DNA of 52,317 nt from Pseudomonadota bacterium (GTDB taxonomy: Bacteria > Pseudomonadota > Gammaproteobacteria > Xanthomonadales > Rhodanobacteraceae). Position numbers and translations under genes: made by a program. Position 1 is the stretch's first letter. Every line of letters starts with the position of its first letter. The notes beneath the pieces were generated by a model. It ran no database searches. It saw only the letters and a list, made by a program, of their open reading frames with translations, and was not told the DNA's origin. The stretch spans positions 1-52,317 of the forward strand of contig JAJYSM010000019.1 in assembly GCA_021793575.1 (NCBI GenBank), given 5' to 3'. Of this stretch, positions 1 through 10,948 are shown in pieces.

Positions 1-539
1 TCGACGGTGTGCGCGAAGCGGCCGTTGGTCGCGGTGTATTCGTGGCCGGCACACACCAGCGTGTCGGGCGGCAGCGCCGACAGGCGCTCCAGCGAGGCGA
101 GCATCTGCGCCGGCGTGCCTTCGAACAGCCGCCCACAGCCGAGGCTGAAAAGTGTGTCGCCGCACAGCAGAAGGCCTTCTCCCGCGTAGGCGATGTGGCT
201 GAGCGTATGCCCGGGTATCGCGAGCACCTGCAGACGCAGCCTGGGCGATGCCAGCTCGACCCAGGTGCCGTCTGTCACCGCCACTGTGCTCGCTTCGATG
301 CGCGCATCGTCCGGTGCGTACACTGGCACCGCATGCCGGCCGCGCAACGCGTGCGCGCCGCCGACATGGTCCTGATGGTGATGCGTCAGCAGGATCGCAC
401 GCAGCTGCAGCTGGCGTGCGGCCAGCGCGCGCTCGACCACCGCAGCATCGCCAGGGTCCACCACCACCGCGTTGCCACGATCGTCGTAGAGCAGCCAGAT
501 GTAGTTGTCGGCCAGCGCCGGTAACGGGATGAGATGCAC
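1..539 (-). CDS. gloB: Hydroxyacylglutathione hydrolase (glyoxalase II), 3' part outside window
   Basis: Hydrolyses S-lactoylglutathione to lactate and glutathione, the second step of methylglyoxal detoxification in the cytoplasm. The reading frame starts at a GTG at 539 and runs off the window edge after about 179 codons, so the C-terminal third is missing. Visible landmarks are the N-terminal LPALADNYIW, the metallo-beta-lactamase zinc motif THHHQDH, then IPGHTLSH, LLLCGDTLF and VCAGHEYT, which carry the remaining metal ligands. It is divergent from the methyltransferase gene and lies close to rnhA and dnaQ, the same neighbourhood as gloB-yafS-rnhA-dnaQ in E. coli. No strong ribosome binding site precedes the GTG; the frame stays open further upstream, so the start is the least certain part. 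Confidence 0.93.
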   Translation of the reverse strand, partial: MHLIPLPALADNYIWLLYDDRGNAVVVDPGDAAVVERALAARQLQLRAILLTHHHQDHVGGAHALRGRHAVPVYAPDDARIEASTVAVTDGTWVELASPRLRLQVLAIPGHTLSHIAYAGEGLLLCGDTLFSLGCGRLFEGTPAQMLASLERLSALPPDTLVCAGHEYTATNGRFAHTV

Positions 540-789
540 GATGGAATCCGCTGCGTGTTGGGCGCCTCCGTCTGGCCGGCTGCGCTCCCCTTGATCGACC
601 ACAGGCGCAGCCATCCTGGGCATGCGTGAGGAGCCGACTATAGAGAGCCCGCGCCGCGCACCCGTTAGATGGGTGTTAAGTGGCGCGGCGATCGTTCAGC
701 CACGCGCGGCAGGCCGCATTGCGATGCAAGCTGCTGCCGATGCAATCGAGCCATTACACTCGCGCATTGGATTCCACCGGGCCGGATGC

Positions 790-1470
790 ATGCTGCCACG
801 CGATCGCGACATCTATGCCAGCGCGCCGCTGCGCCAGCTGCTGGATGAGCAGGCGCGCGCGGTGGCAACTGACCTGCAGCGCTGCTCCGGCACCCACGCG
901 CTGCTGGTCAGCGCGTCGGCGTTCGACGTGCCGCCGGCGCTGCCGATGCTCGGCTGCTGGGTCAGGCTGCGGGTGCAGGATGGACACTATGCCGGCGACC
1001 TGCGTGCGGCCACGGATGAGCTGTTGCCCTTCATCGACGACGCGTTCGAGCTGGTGCTGCTACGGCACGCGCTGGAAGTGGTCGCACTGGCCGGTAATTT
1101 GCTGGCCGAGGCGGTTCGCGTGCTGGCACCAGGCGGCATCCTGGTGGTGACCGGCATCCATCCGGTCAGCGGCTGGGCGCCGTGGTTCCGCTGGCGTGGG
1201 CGCGGCACGCACCGCGTGTTGCAGATGCCGCTGCGATTGCAGCATTGGCTGCTGCAGGCGGGCCTGGAGATCGATCGCGTGCAACGCGTCGGCCGTACAT
1301 GGCCCGGCGCCAGCGCAACCCGCCCGGGCGGCAGCCTGGGGGGCGGCTACGTGCTGCTGGCGCGCAAGCGTCGGCGCGCCATCACGCCGCTGCGGATCAA
1401 GCCGGTGGCGCTGCGGGTGCCTGTGAGAAGCCAGCTGTCGCCGGGCAGCCGGCGCCATGCCACCCCATGA
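790..1470 (+). CDS. YafS-like SAM-dependent methyltransferase domain protein
   Basis: A protein of 226 residues counted from the ATG at 790. The centre has a class I methyltransferase layout: an acidic stretch, FELVLLRHALEVV, then VLAPGGILVVTG, typical of the strand after the SAM pocket in Methyltransf_11-like proteins. The glycine-rich SAM loop (motif I) is poorly conserved, reading HALLVSASAFDVPP, so activity is uncertain. The C-terminus is basic (ARKRRR). The position between gloB and rnhA-dnaQ matches E. coli yafS, the best argument for the family. The frame is open 56 codons further upstream to 622, but that extension overlaps the probable divergent promoter region and has no homology feel. 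Substrate unknown. Confidence 0.75.
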   Translation: MLPRDRDIYASAPLRQLLDEQARAVATDLQRCSGTHALLVSASAFDVPPALPMLGCWVRLRVQDGHYAGDLRAATDELLPFIDDAFELVLLRHALEVVALAGNLLAEAVRVLAPGGILVVTGIHPVSGWAPWFRWRGRGTHRVLQMPLRLQHWLLQAGLEIDRVQRVGRTWPGASATRPGGSLGGGYVLLARKRRRAITPLRIKPVALRVPVRSQLSPGSRRHATP

Positions 1471-1495
1471 CTTATCACATGAGACCTGAGCAACT

Positions 1496-1939
1496 ATGAG
1501 CGTGGTGGAAGCCTTTACCGATGGAGCCTGTCTGGGCAATCCCGGCCCCGGCGGCTGGGCCGCCCTGCTGCGCGCGCAGGGCAGCGAGCGGATGGTGGCC
1601 GGGTCCGACCCGGCGACGACCAACAACCGGATGGAGCTGATGGCCGCTATCGGCGCACTGGAGGCGCTGAAGCGTCCTTGTGAGGTGGTGCTGGTGACGG
1701 ACTCGCGCTACGTCATGCAGGGCATCGAGGAATGGGTGCCCAAGTGGCGCGCCAACGGCTGGCGCACCGCCGACAAGAAGCCGGTGAAAAACCAGGATCT
1801 GTGGCAGCGGCTTGCGGCCGCAGTCAGCCCGCATCGGGTGCGCTGGCAGTGGGTGCGCGGTCATAACGGACACGCCGAGAACGAACGCGTGGATCAGGCC
1901 GCGCGCGCGCAGGCCGAACACATCAGGGACTGTGCATGA
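1496..1939 (+). CDS. rnhA: Ribonuclease HI
   Basis: Degrades the RNA strand of RNA-DNA hybrids during primer removal and R-loop clearance. At 147 residues it has the normal bacterial length. The carboxylate active site is complete: D9 ([11 protein letters not shown]), E47 (NNRMELMAA), D69 (VTDSRYV) and D133 (NERVDQAA), with the catalytic histidine region [11 protein letters not shown] at 119-129. The basic protrusion [10 protein letters not shown] is present. Its stop overlaps the dnaQ start by four bases (GCATGA), so the two are translationally coupled, the arrangement seen in many gammaproteobacteria. Confidence 0.97.
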   Translation: MSVVEAFTDGACLGNPGPGGWAALLRAQGSERMVAGSDPATTNNRMELMAAIGALEALKRPCEVVLVTDSRYVMQGIEEWVPKWRANGWRTADKKPVKNQDLWQRLAAAVSPHRVRWQWVRGHNGHAENERVDQAARAQAEHIRDCA

Positions 1940-2685
1940 GACAGATCATTCTGGACACCGAGACCACCGGGCTGGAGGTGCGTCAGGGCCACCGCCTGGT
2001 CGAGATAGCCTGCGTCGAGATGGTCGAGCGCCGGTTCACCGGCCGGCACTACCAGACCTATCTCAATCCGGATCGCGCGATCGACGAAGGCGCGCGCCAG
2101 GTCACCGGCATCGAGGACGAGTTTCTGCTCGACAAGCCCCGCTTTGCCGAGGTGGTGGATGAGTTTCTGGCGTTCATCGACGGCGCCGAGCTGATCATCC
2201 ACAACGCCAGTTTCGATATCGGGTTCCTGGACGCGGAGCTCGCTCGTCTGGGTCCGGCCGTCGGCCGCATCGGCGATCGCTGCAGCGTGCTGGATACCCT
2301 GGTGCTGGCGCGCGAGCGCTATCCGGGCCAGCGCAACAGCCTCGACGCGCTGTGCAAGCGGCTGGGCGTGGACAACTCCCGGCGTGATTTGCACGGTGGT
2401 TTGATCGACGCGCAGCTGCTGGCCGACGTCTATCTGGCGATGACCTCGGGGCAGGGCGCGTTCAACCTGGATTTCGAGGCTGCCGCGGCGCCGCGCGAAG
2501 GCACGCTGCGCGCGCCGGCGGTGCTGCGCACGCGTCCACGCGTGCTGCGTGCCCAGGCCGACGAATTGCTGCTGCACGAGCAGCGCCTGGACGCGCTCGA
2601 TCAGAGCGCCGGCGGCAAGAGCGTGTGGCGCCAGCTCGACCAGCACGCCGATTCGCTCAGACGCGGCGCACCAGCACCGCAGTGA
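1936..2685 (+). CDS. dnaQ: DNA polymerase III epsilon subunit, 3'-5' proofreading exonuclease
   Basis: Proofreading subunit of the replicative polymerase, 249 residues. Exonuclease motifs of the DEDDh family are visible: Exo I ILDTETTG (D7, E9), Exo [13 protein letters not shown], and Exo [15 protein letters not shown] with the histidine of the DEDDh subtype. After the catalytic domain (about residues 1-180) comes a linker and a C-terminal tail expected to bind the alpha subunit. The gene starts inside the rnhA stop. Its 3' end overlaps the 3' end of the convergent phosphatase gene by 29 bases. Confidence 0.97.
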   Translation: MRQIILDTETTGLEVRQGHRLVEIACVEMVERRFTGRHYQTYLNPDRAIDEGARQVTGIEDEFLLDKPRFAEVVDEFLAFIDGAELIIHNASFDIGFLDAELARLGPAVGRIGDRCSVLDTLVLARERYPGQRNSLDALCKRLGVDNSRRDLHGGLIDAQLLADVYLAMTSGQGAFNLDFEAAAAPREGTLRAPAVLRTRPRVLRAQADELLLHEQRLDALDQSAGGKSVWRQLDQHADSLRRGAPAPQ

Positions 2686-3358
2686 TGTTGTCGTCGCCAC
2701 CGGCGTCCAGCGCGCTGAGCACCAGCTGATCGACGCATTCCTGCGCGGCCAGGTCGGTGCGTGCCACCGTCCGCGCGATCGCCGCATCCTCCACGCACTC
2801 GGTCAGGCCGTCGCTGCACAACAGAAAGCCGATGCCAGGTTCCAGCCGCCCGCGTGCCATGCCGATATGCAGCTGCCCGGCTGCGGTCACGCCGAGTGCC
2901 TGGGTCAGCACGTTGCGTTGCGGATGATTCGATACCTTGGCCGGATCAAGCTGGCCGGCCTCGACCAGCGCCTGCACCAGTGAATGATCGTGGCTGATCT
3001 GGCGCAGCCCCTGCTGCCACATGTAGATGCGGCTGTCGCCGACCCAGGCGACCTCGTAGCTGTCGGCAGCCAGCCGCAGGGCGGCGATGGTAGTGCCCAT
3101 CGGCAACGGATCGAAGCGGTCGCGGTCGCATGCCAGCAGACGCTCGCCGGCGCCATGCACGGCCTCGATCAGGCGCTGGCCTTGCGTCACCAGCTCGACC
3201 ACCGCATCACGCACCAGCGCGGAGGCCACCTCGCCATGCTGATGTCCACCCATGCCGTCAGCTACCAGAAACAGGCCCAGCGAGGCATCGGCATAGTAGG
3301 TATCCTCGTTGCGCGTGCGGCGCAGGCCGACATGCGTGCCGTGTCCGAATTCGATCAT
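2657..3358 (-). CDS. PP2C-family serine/threonine phosphatase (Stp-like)
   Basis: Metal-dependent protein phosphatase of 233 residues, the size of stand-alone bacterial PP2C enzymes such as Stp/PrpC. The ordered metal-binding motifs are present: RTRNEDTYY near the N-terminus, LVADGMGGHQHGE, VAWVGDSRIY, LLCSDGLTE and the terminal [11 protein letters not shown]. The ATG at 3358 gives MIEFGHGTHVGLRRTRNED, the usual beginning; the longer frame upstream runs antisense through the tRNA-Ser and is not credible. In other bacteria these enzymes reverse Hanks-type kinase phosphorylation or serve type VI secretion or cell-wall signalling; no partner kinase lies in the window. Convergent with dnaQ. Confidence 0.9.
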   Translation of the reverse strand: MIEFGHGTHVGLRRTRNEDTYYADASLGLFLVADGMGGHQHGEVASALVRDAVVELVTQGQRLIEAVHGAGERLLACDRDRFDPLPMGTTIAALRLAADSYEVAWVGDSRIYMWQQGLRQISHDHSLVQALVEAGQLDPAKVSNHPQRNVLTQALGVTAAGQLHIGMARGRLEPGIGFLLCSDGLTECVEDAAIARTVARTDLAAQECVDQLVLSALDAGGDDNITAVLVRRV

Positions 3359-3407
3359 GGGATGTCTGGTGAACGGAGTCGTCGCAGCATGCCGGATGTG
3401 GCTGTGG

Positions 3408-3436
3408 TTGTCACGACCAGCCGGCCCGCGTATGAT
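3408..3436 (+). promoter_or_regulatory. Sigma-70 promoter of tRNA-Ser
   Basis: TTGTCA at 3408-3413 and TATGAT at 3431-3436 are separated by exactly 17 bases, each one mismatch from consensus. The predicted start near 3443 lies about 25 bases before the mature tRNA-Ser. It sits in the gap between the divergent phosphatase gene and the tRNA, so no other target is likely. Confidence 0.7.
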
Positions 3437-3468
3437 CTCTCGCTCGCACGAGCCACCGTGCACGCCTT

Positions 3469-3559
<91 letters not shown>

Positions 3560-3562
3560 TAG

Positions 3563-3596
3563 ACAAAACGCCCCGTGTGGGGCGTTTTGTTTTTTT
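3563..3596 (+). terminator. Bidirectional intrinsic terminator between tRNA-Ser and ppsA
   Basis: A perfect 12-base stem (ACAAAACGCCCC with GGGGCGTTTTGT) closes a 4-base loop and is followed by six T residues on the plus strand. On the minus strand the stem itself supplies a GTTTTGT tract, so it can also end ppsA transcription coming from the other side. Confidence 0.88.
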
Positions 3597-3608
3597 CGAT
3601 CTCCGGCC

Positions 3609-6035
<2,427 letters not shown>

Positions 6036-6267
6036 GGGAGTTTCCTCGCGAGCGCTAAAAGGGAGTCAGGGAATGGGTGCTGCACGCAGGCCCGAAGCGG
6101 GTTGCATAGAACTGGTATTGTCCGCTGCCGATGGTGCGCAGCACAAGAAGACCATTGCGATGCCTTGCCGTTCCAACTGCATACCAGTCGGCGCATGGTC
6201 AAGCGGCGACAGTGCCATGCGCTTGGGTTATGGTGCGGCAGACGCATTCCAGCGAGCGGGCCGATGT

Positions 6268-7083
6268 ATGCAGCGAACGGTTTATTTCATCTCCGACTCC
6301 ACTGGTATTACTGCGGAGACGATCGGCAACAGCATTCTGGCCCAGTTCGAAGGCGTGCAGTTCGACAAGCACCGCTTGCCGTTCACCGACGACGCGCAGA
6401 AGGCGGAGGCGGCGGCATTGCGCATCAAGACCCGCTACGCGCAGAGCGGCCAGCGACCGATCGTGGTCAACACCATGGCCGAGCGCGCGCTGTGCGACAT
6501 CGTCGCCGCCAGCGGTGCGCTGATGCTGGACGTGTTCGCGCCGTTCATCGGGCCGCTGGAGGAAGAGCTCGGCGCCAAGCGTTCGGGCGCGGTCAACCGT
6601 TCGCACGGCATGGTCGACTTCGCCAAGTACGAAGCGCGCATCAATGCGACCAACTACGCCCTCACGCATGATGACGGCATGGACGTCGATTACGCGCAGG
6701 CCGACCTGATCCTGGTCGGCGTGTCGCGCTCGGGCAAGACGCCGACCTGCCTCTACATGGCCTTGCATTACGGCGTCAGCGCCGCCAATTACCCGCTCAC
6801 TGACGAGGACCTTGAGCGACTCGAACTGCCGCCGCGCCTGCGCGGTTATCGTGAGCGTCTGTTCGGGCTCACCATCGACCCGCAGCGCCTGGCGCAGATT
6901 CGCGAGCAGCGCCGTGCCGGCAGCCGTTACGCCACCTTGAAGCAATGCCGCTGGGAGCTGGAGCAGGCCGATCGGCTGATGCGCCAGGCCGGCATCCCCA
7001 GTCTCAACACCACGCATGTGTCGATCGAGGAGATCGCCAGCAAGATTTTCGATCGCTTCGGGATCGAACGGACTATGTTCTGA
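6268..7083 (+). CDS. ppsR: PEP synthase regulatory protein (bifunctional kinase / pyrophosphorylase, DUF299)
   Basis: Switches PEP synthase off by ADP-dependent threonine phosphorylation next to the catalytic histidine and on again by phosphate-dependent dephosphorylation. The start at ATG 6268 yields MQRTVYFISDSTGITAET, the invariant N-terminus of the DUF299 family, and 271 residues, the family length. The P-loop GVSRSGKT occupies residues 151-158, and the downstream NYPL motif and SRYATLKQC are also recognisable. The longer open frame upstream runs into ppsA and is rejected. Divergence from ppsA places enzyme and regulator under a shared control region. Confidence 0.95.
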   Translation: MQRTVYFISDSTGITAETIGNSILAQFEGVQFDKHRLPFTDDAQKAEAAALRIKTRYAQSGQRPIVVNTMAERALCDIVAASGALMLDVFAPFIGPLEEELGAKRSGAVNRSHGMVDFAKYEARINATNYALTHDDGMDVDYAQADLILVGVSRSGKTPTCLYMALHYGVSAANYPLTDEDLERLELPPRLRGYRERLFGLTIDPQRLAQIREQRRAGSRYATLKQCRWELEQADRLMRQAGIPSLNTTHVSIEEIASKIFDRFGIERTMF

Positions 7084-7109
7084 ATGATTGTCTGGAGTGT
7101 TGTGCCGCG

Positions 7110-7577
7110 ATGAGTGCCGTACTCGATAGCCGATCCAATCTGCTGCCCGGGCGCTTCGGCTTCCTGATGGGCCTGTACGCGGAAAACTATCATCGGCTGG
7201 CGCGGCTGTTCGCCCCGCAGACGCTGCAGCCCGGGCGCTACGTCTCCGCCGTGGACGACGGCCTGGACGTGCATCTGCACCTGCAGGAATGCCATCCCTA
7301 CACGCTGGAGCTGGAGCTCACCTACGACTTCGTCGACGCACACACCGGTCGGCGTGCACCGTCGGCGCAGCTGCGGATGTACACCGATGCTCACGTGGCC
7401 GAAGCCCTGCACTGCCATCCCGGTCGTCATCTGTGGCAGGTGTTGGGGCCGTTTCCGCCGGCGCACTCGGTGTTGCAGCATCGGCTGCGCATGAACGGCT
7501 TTCTCACCCGCTGGCTGGAATACCTCGGCGAGCAGGGGCATTCCCGCGGCACGCTGCAGCCGCAGCGAGGCGACTGA
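7110..7577 (+). CDS. DUF1249 family protein (YqiB-like)
   Basis: 155 residues from the ATG at 7110, 26 bases after ppsR and probably cotranscribed with it. The sequence fits the DUF1249/YqiB family: an N-terminal LMGLYAENYHRL, a central LELTYDF and RMYTDAHVAEALHC, and a C-terminal hydrophobic RLRMNGFLTRWLEYL. No signal peptide or membrane span is visible, so it is probably cytoplasmic. The family has no established function. Confidence 0.85.
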   Translation: MSAVLDSRSNLLPGRFGFLMGLYAENYHRLARLFAPQTLQPGRYVSAVDDGLDVHLHLQECHPYTLELELTYDFVDAHTGRRAPSAQLRMYTDAHVAEALHCHPGRHLWQVLGPFPPAHSVLQHRLRMNGFLTRWLEYLGEQGHSRGTLQPQRGD

Positions 7578-7614
7578 GTTTTCTTTACGTCGACTTGCCC
7601 CAAATGGCAGGCAA

Positions 7615-7637
7615 CAAAAAACCCGCACAGGGCGGGC
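7615..7637 (-). terminator. Intrinsic terminator of the tRNA-Ala-Glu-Asp operon
   Basis: Read on the minus strand, a CCCGC stem pairs with GCGGG across a short loop and is followed by TTTTTT. It lies 12 bases beyond the tRNA-Asp CCA end, as expected for the operon terminator. Confidence 0.8.
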
Positions 7638-7648
7638 TTCGTGCTTGG

Positions 7649-7725
7649 TGGCGGAGCGGACGGGACTCGAACCCGCGACCTCCGGCGTGACAGGCCAGCA
7701 TTCTAACCAACTGAACTACCGCTCC
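7649..7725 (-). tRNA. tRNA-Asp (anticodon GTC)
   Basis: Complete tRNA: acceptor GGAGCGG pairs with CCGCTCC, discriminator G and CCA are encoded, the D-arm reads TAGTTCAGTTGGTTAGAA, the anticodon loop is CTGTCAC (anticodon GTC) and the T-arm has GGGTTCGAGTCCC. It is the last tRNA of a three-gene minus-strand operon. Confidence 0.97.
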
Positions 7726-7753
7726 CCAATTTTTCCAGCTTTGCGGGCCAACT

Positions 7754-7829
7754 TGGCGTCCCCACGGGGATTCGAACCCCGGTCGCCACCGTGAAAGGGT
7801 GATGTCCTAGGCCTCTAGACGATGGGGAC
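7754..7829 (-). tRNA. tRNA-Glu (anticodon TTC)
   Basis: Complete tRNA: acceptor GTCCCCA pairs with TGGGGAC, followed by discriminator G and an encoded CCA. The anticodon loop CTTTCAC gives TTC. The D-arm TCGTCTAGAGGCCTAGGA is the typical glutamate form. It is the middle gene of the tRNA operon. Confidence 0.97.
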
Positions 7830-7839
7830 AAATGTAAGT

Positions 7840-7915
7840 TGGTGGAGCCAGGCGGGATCGAACCGCCGACCTCCTGCATGCCATGCAGGCGCTCTCCCAG
7901 CTGAGCTATGGCCCC
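7840..7915 (-). tRNA. tRNA-Ala (anticodon GGC)
   Basis: Complete tRNA: acceptor GGGGCCA pairs with TGGCTCC including one G-U pair; the third acceptor pair from the helix base is the G3:C/U region that alanyl-tRNA synthetase inspects. The anticodon stem CCTGC/GCAGG encloses ATGGCAT (anticodon GGC, codon GCC). CCA is encoded. It is the first gene after the promoter. Confidence 0.96.
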
Positions 7916-7932
7916 GCCGCTGGAAGCCCGGA

Positions 7933-7961
7933 AGAATAGGTCTGAGTACGGTATCCGTCAA
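7933..7961 (-). promoter_or_regulatory. Sigma-70 promoter of the tRNA-Ala-Glu-Asp operon
   Basis: On the minus strand TTGACG (7961-7956) and TATTCT (7938-7933) are spaced by 17 bases. The predicted start falls just before tRNA-Ala. It is divergent from the antiporter gene. Confidence 0.7.
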
Positions 7962-8080
7962 GCTTTTTTTCAGCGATGCGGATGGCTGAAGCGCCGGCCT
8001 GCCTGTGTTTTCGCGGGTGGGGAATGGCAGCCGCAGCGCTTCGTTTAAGCTGGCCTCGACGCAAGTCGCAAGGGGCGGGC

Positions 8081-9850
8081 ATGCACGACATCGGCTTCAT
8101 CCGCGACCTGGCCCTGGTGATGCTGGTGGCCGGTGCCACCACGATCGTGTTTCAGCGCCTGCGCCAGTCGGTGCTGTCGGGTTACATCCTGGCGGGCGTG
8201 CTGATCGGTCCGCATGCCCCTGGCATGCTGGTGGCCGACCCGCGTGCGATTGACGACATTTCCAACCTCGGTGTGGTGCTGCTGATGTTCACGCTGGGAC
8301 TGGAGTTCAGCCTGCGCAAGCTGCGCGAGGTGGGTGTCGGCGCGTTGCTGGTGGCGGCGGCCGAAGTCGGCCTGATGCTGTGGATCGGGATGGGCATCGG
8401 CGGATGGCTGGGCTGGAAAGGGATGGATGCGCTGTTTCTGGGGGCGATCATCGCGCTGTCCTCGACCATGGTGGCCACCCGTACGCTGGCGGAGAACGGG
8501 CAGTGGGAGCAGCCGTTCGCGCGGCTGGTGGTGGGCCTGCTGGTGGCCGAGGACATGCTGGCCATCGTGATGCTCACCCTGCTCACGGCGGTGGCGATCG
8601 GTGGCTCGGTGCAGGCGCAGACGGCGCTCACGCTGATCGGCCACCTGGGTCTGTTTGTGGTGGTCGGGATGATTCTGGGTCTGCTGCTGGTGCCGCGGCT
8701 GGTCGATTACGTCGCCGCGTTCGGTCGCGACGAGACCCTGCTGGTCAGCGTGCTGGGCATCTGTTTCGGTGCCAGCCTGCTGGCGGCGTGGATGGATTTC
8801 AGCGTGGCGCTGGGGGCGTTTCTCGCCGGCGCGGTGGTGGCCGAGTCGCGCAGCGTGACCCGCGTGCTGAAGCTGGTGGAGCCGTTGCGCGACATGTTCG
8901 CGGCGCTGTTTTTCGTGGCGATAGGACTGAAGATCGATCCGGCGATGCTGCTGCACTACGCGCTGCCGGCACTGCTGATCGCGGCCGTGGTGATCGTCGG
9001 CAAGACGCTCACCTGCAGTGTCGGCCTTTTCATCGTCGGTCACGATGCGCGCACCGCGCTGCGCTCGGGTCTGGGCATGGCGCAGATCGGCGAGTTCTCG
9101 TTCGTGATCGCCACTCTCGGCTTGTCGCTCGGCGCCATCAGCGAGGCCATCTACCCGATCGCGGTGGCGGTGTCGGTGCTGTGCATGGCGGCTTCGCCGT
9201 ATCTGTCGCGCTCGGCCGATGGCTTGGCCAACGGGCTGCGCCGGGTGGCACCCACATCCCTGCGGCTGCTGGCGACGAGCTATAGCGGCTGGCTGGAAAA
9301 CCTCAAGCCGGTCAACGAAAACGCCACGCTCGCCGCACTGCTGCGCCGACTGCTGTGGCACATCGCGATCAACGTGCTGCTGGTGATCACCCTGTTCGTG
9401 ATCGGTGCGTATGTGAACGCCCACGGCTGGGGCTGGTTTTCCACCCTGGGCATCGGTCGCGACCTGCGGCATACGCTGATCTGGGCCGGCGCGATGTTCC
9501 TGTCGCTGCCGATGCTGATCGCGGTCTACCGCAAGTCCGAGGCGCTCGGCATGCTGCTGGCGGAGCTGGGCATCAGCGAGCGCCTGGCCGGCTCCTACAC
9601 CCGGGGCATCCGCAACGTGCTGGCGCGGGCGATTCCGCTGGCAACGATGCTGGCGCTGGCGCTGCTGGTCAGCGCGCTGGGTTCGGCCATCCTGCCGCCG
9701 CTGGGGATTGCCCTGTCGCTGGCCCTGCTGGGCGTGGCGCTGGCGGTGGTGCTGTGGCGTGCGCTGGTGCAGATGCATGTGCGCCTGCAAGCGGCGTTGA
9801 AGGAGACACTGGAGAGCAAGCCGGATCGGCCGGATGCCGATGCCGACTGA
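8081..9850 (+). CDS. Cation:proton antiporter, CPA2 / KefB-like, without RCK domain
   Basis: 589-residue inner-membrane protein that would exchange K+ or Na+ for H+. About a dozen hydrophobic segments fill residues 1-390, with family signatures SGYILAGVLIGP, LLMFTLGLEFS, AIIALSSTMVA and GLGMAQIGEFSFVI. A second hydrophobic block (about 440-570) follows a loop and holds four or five further segments. The cytosolic TrkA-N/RCK domain that regulates KefB and KefC is absent. The ATG at 8081 sits behind a good AAGGGGCGGG ribosome site; the frame is open upstream but would begin inside the tRNA promoter. It stands alone, flanked by the tRNA operon and fkpA. Confidence 0.88.
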   Translation: MHDIGFIRDLALVMLVAGATTIVFQRLRQSVLSGYILAGVLIGPHAPGMLVADPRAIDDISNLGVVLLMFTLGLEFSLRKLREVGVGALLVAAAEVGLMLWIGMGIGGWLGWKGMDALFLGAIIALSSTMVATRTLAENGQWEQPFARLVVGLLVAEDMLAIVMLTLLTAVAIGGSVQAQTALTLIGHLGLFVVVGMILGLLLVPRLVDYVAAFGRDETLLVSVLGICFGASLLAAWMDFSVALGAFLAGAVVAESRSVTRVLKLVEPLRDMFAALFFVAIGLKIDPAMLLHYALPALLIAAVVIVGKTLTCSVGLFIVGHDARTALRSGLGMAQIGEFSFVIATLGLSLGAISEAIYPIAVAVSVLCMAASPYLSRSADGLANGLRRVAPTSLRLLATSYSGWLENLKPVNENATLAALLRRLLWHIAINVLLVITLFVIGAYVNAHGWGWFSTLGIGRDLRHTLIWAGAMFLSLPMLIAVYRKSEALGMLLAELGISERLAGSYTRGIRNVLARAIPLATMLALALLVSALGSAILPPLGIALSLALLGVALAVVLWRALVQMHVRLQAALKETLESKPDRPDADAD

Positions 9851-10033
9851 ATCAGCTTTGCCGCTGATCGATTCTGCAAGAATCAGTGCTGGCTGTGAAC
9901 CTTTATGCTGAATGACGGTCGGAGCCCTGTATCGTTGCCAAGACCGGACAAGCACCGCACAATGTGGGGGCTGCCTCCATTGGGGAGGCCCCGGACGGCA
10001 ACGCCGGCATATCCAAACACGAGGGAGTTTCGA

Positions 10034-10801
10034 ATGAAGTATTTTCTGCGCCCCACGCTCACGGCAGTCGCGCTGGCCGTTGCGCTGGGCATGACTGCGG
10101 GCGCGTACGCTCAGCCTGCCAAGACCGCTGCCGCCGGCACGGCTGACAAGGCCAAGGCCAGCTACGTCATCGGCTATCAGCTGGGTGAGCAGGTGCCGCC
10201 GATCATGCGCGATGAGCTCGATGCGGCTGCCGTGGGCCGCGCCGTGCAGGCTGCCATGTCCGGCCAGAAGCCCACCATGACCGACGCCGAAGCCAAGCAG
10301 GTGCACGATGCGTTCATGGCCAAGATCCAGGCCAAATACAAGGCTGAGATGATCAAGCTGGGCGCCAAGAACAAGGCCGAGGGCGAAGCCTTCCTGGCCA
10401 AGAACAAGAGCGCACCGGGCGTGAAGACCACCGCGTCGGGTCTGCAATATCAGGTGATCACCCAGGGCACCGGTGCTCGTCCGGGCCCGAACGACACCGT
10501 GCAGATCGACTACACCGGCACGTTCGTGAACGGCCAGGTGTTCGATGCCTCGGCCAAGCACAATCCGCCGGGTCCGGCTTCGATCCCGCTCGCCGGGGTG
10601 ATCCCGGGTTTCCGTGAAGGCCTGCAGCTGATGCAGGTCGGTGGTCACTACAAGCTGTTCATTCCCGCAACGCTGGCTTATGGCGCCGAGCCGCAGCCGC
10701 CGATGCCGCCGAATGCCACGCTGATCTTCGACGTTACCCTGCTGAAGACGGGTCCGACGCCGGCCGGTGCGGCACCGGGCGCCGGTTCGCCCCAGGGCTG
10801 A
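10034..10801 (+). CDS. FKBP-type peptidyl-prolyl isomerase, periplasmic (FkpA-like)
   Basis: Folding catalyst of the periplasm, 255 residues. Residues 1-26 form a Sec signal peptide (MKYFLRP then a hydrophobic core ending AGAYAQ). Residues about 30-130 are the helical FKBP_N dimerisation domain (YVIGYQLGEQVP) and about 135-240 the FKBP_C catalytic domain with VQIDYTGTFVNGQVFDAS, GVIPGFREGLQLMQVGG and IPATLAYG. A proline/alanine-rich tail follows. The ATG at 10034 has a GAGGGAG ribosome site. TTGCCA (9935) and ACAATG (9959), 18 bases apart, are a possible promoter. A terminator follows, so it is monocistronic. Confidence 0.93.
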   Translation: MKYFLRPTLTAVALAVALGMTAGAYAQPAKTAAAGTADKAKASYVIGYQLGEQVPPIMRDELDAAAVGRAVQAAMSGQKPTMTDAEAKQVHDAFMAKIQAKYKAEMIKLGAKNKAEGEAFLAKNKSAPGVKTTASGLQYQVITQGTGARPGPNDTVQIDYTGTFVNGQVFDASAKHNPPGPASIPLAGVIPGFREGLQLMQVGGHYKLFIPATLAYGAEPQPPMPPNATLIFDVTLLKTGPTPAGAAPGAGSPQG

Positions 10802-10837
10802 ACCAGCTACACCGCCCCGCACGGCGGTGATACACAC

Positions 10838-10872
10838 GAAGGGCGCGAAGCGATTCGCGCCCTTCGCCTTTT
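10838..10872 (+). terminator. Intrinsic terminator after the FKBP gene
   Basis: A 12-base stem GAAGGGCGCGAA with TTCGCGCCCTTC closes a GCGA tetraloop and is followed by GCCTTTT. It separates the isomerase from the UDP-glucose dehydrogenase gene. Confidence 0.85.
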
Positions 10873-10948
10873 GCGCGATGCCAGCGGTGGCGCAGCTGCG
10901 CGCGGTTACACTAGGCGGCCATCGCGTGAAGGAATCGGTGCAGCGATC

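Noticed and set aside
7615-7915. Possible CRISPR or repeat array in the tRNA cluster
   Set aside because: The similar blocks are three different tRNA genes sharing T-arm and CCA sequences. No CRISPR array was seen anywhere.
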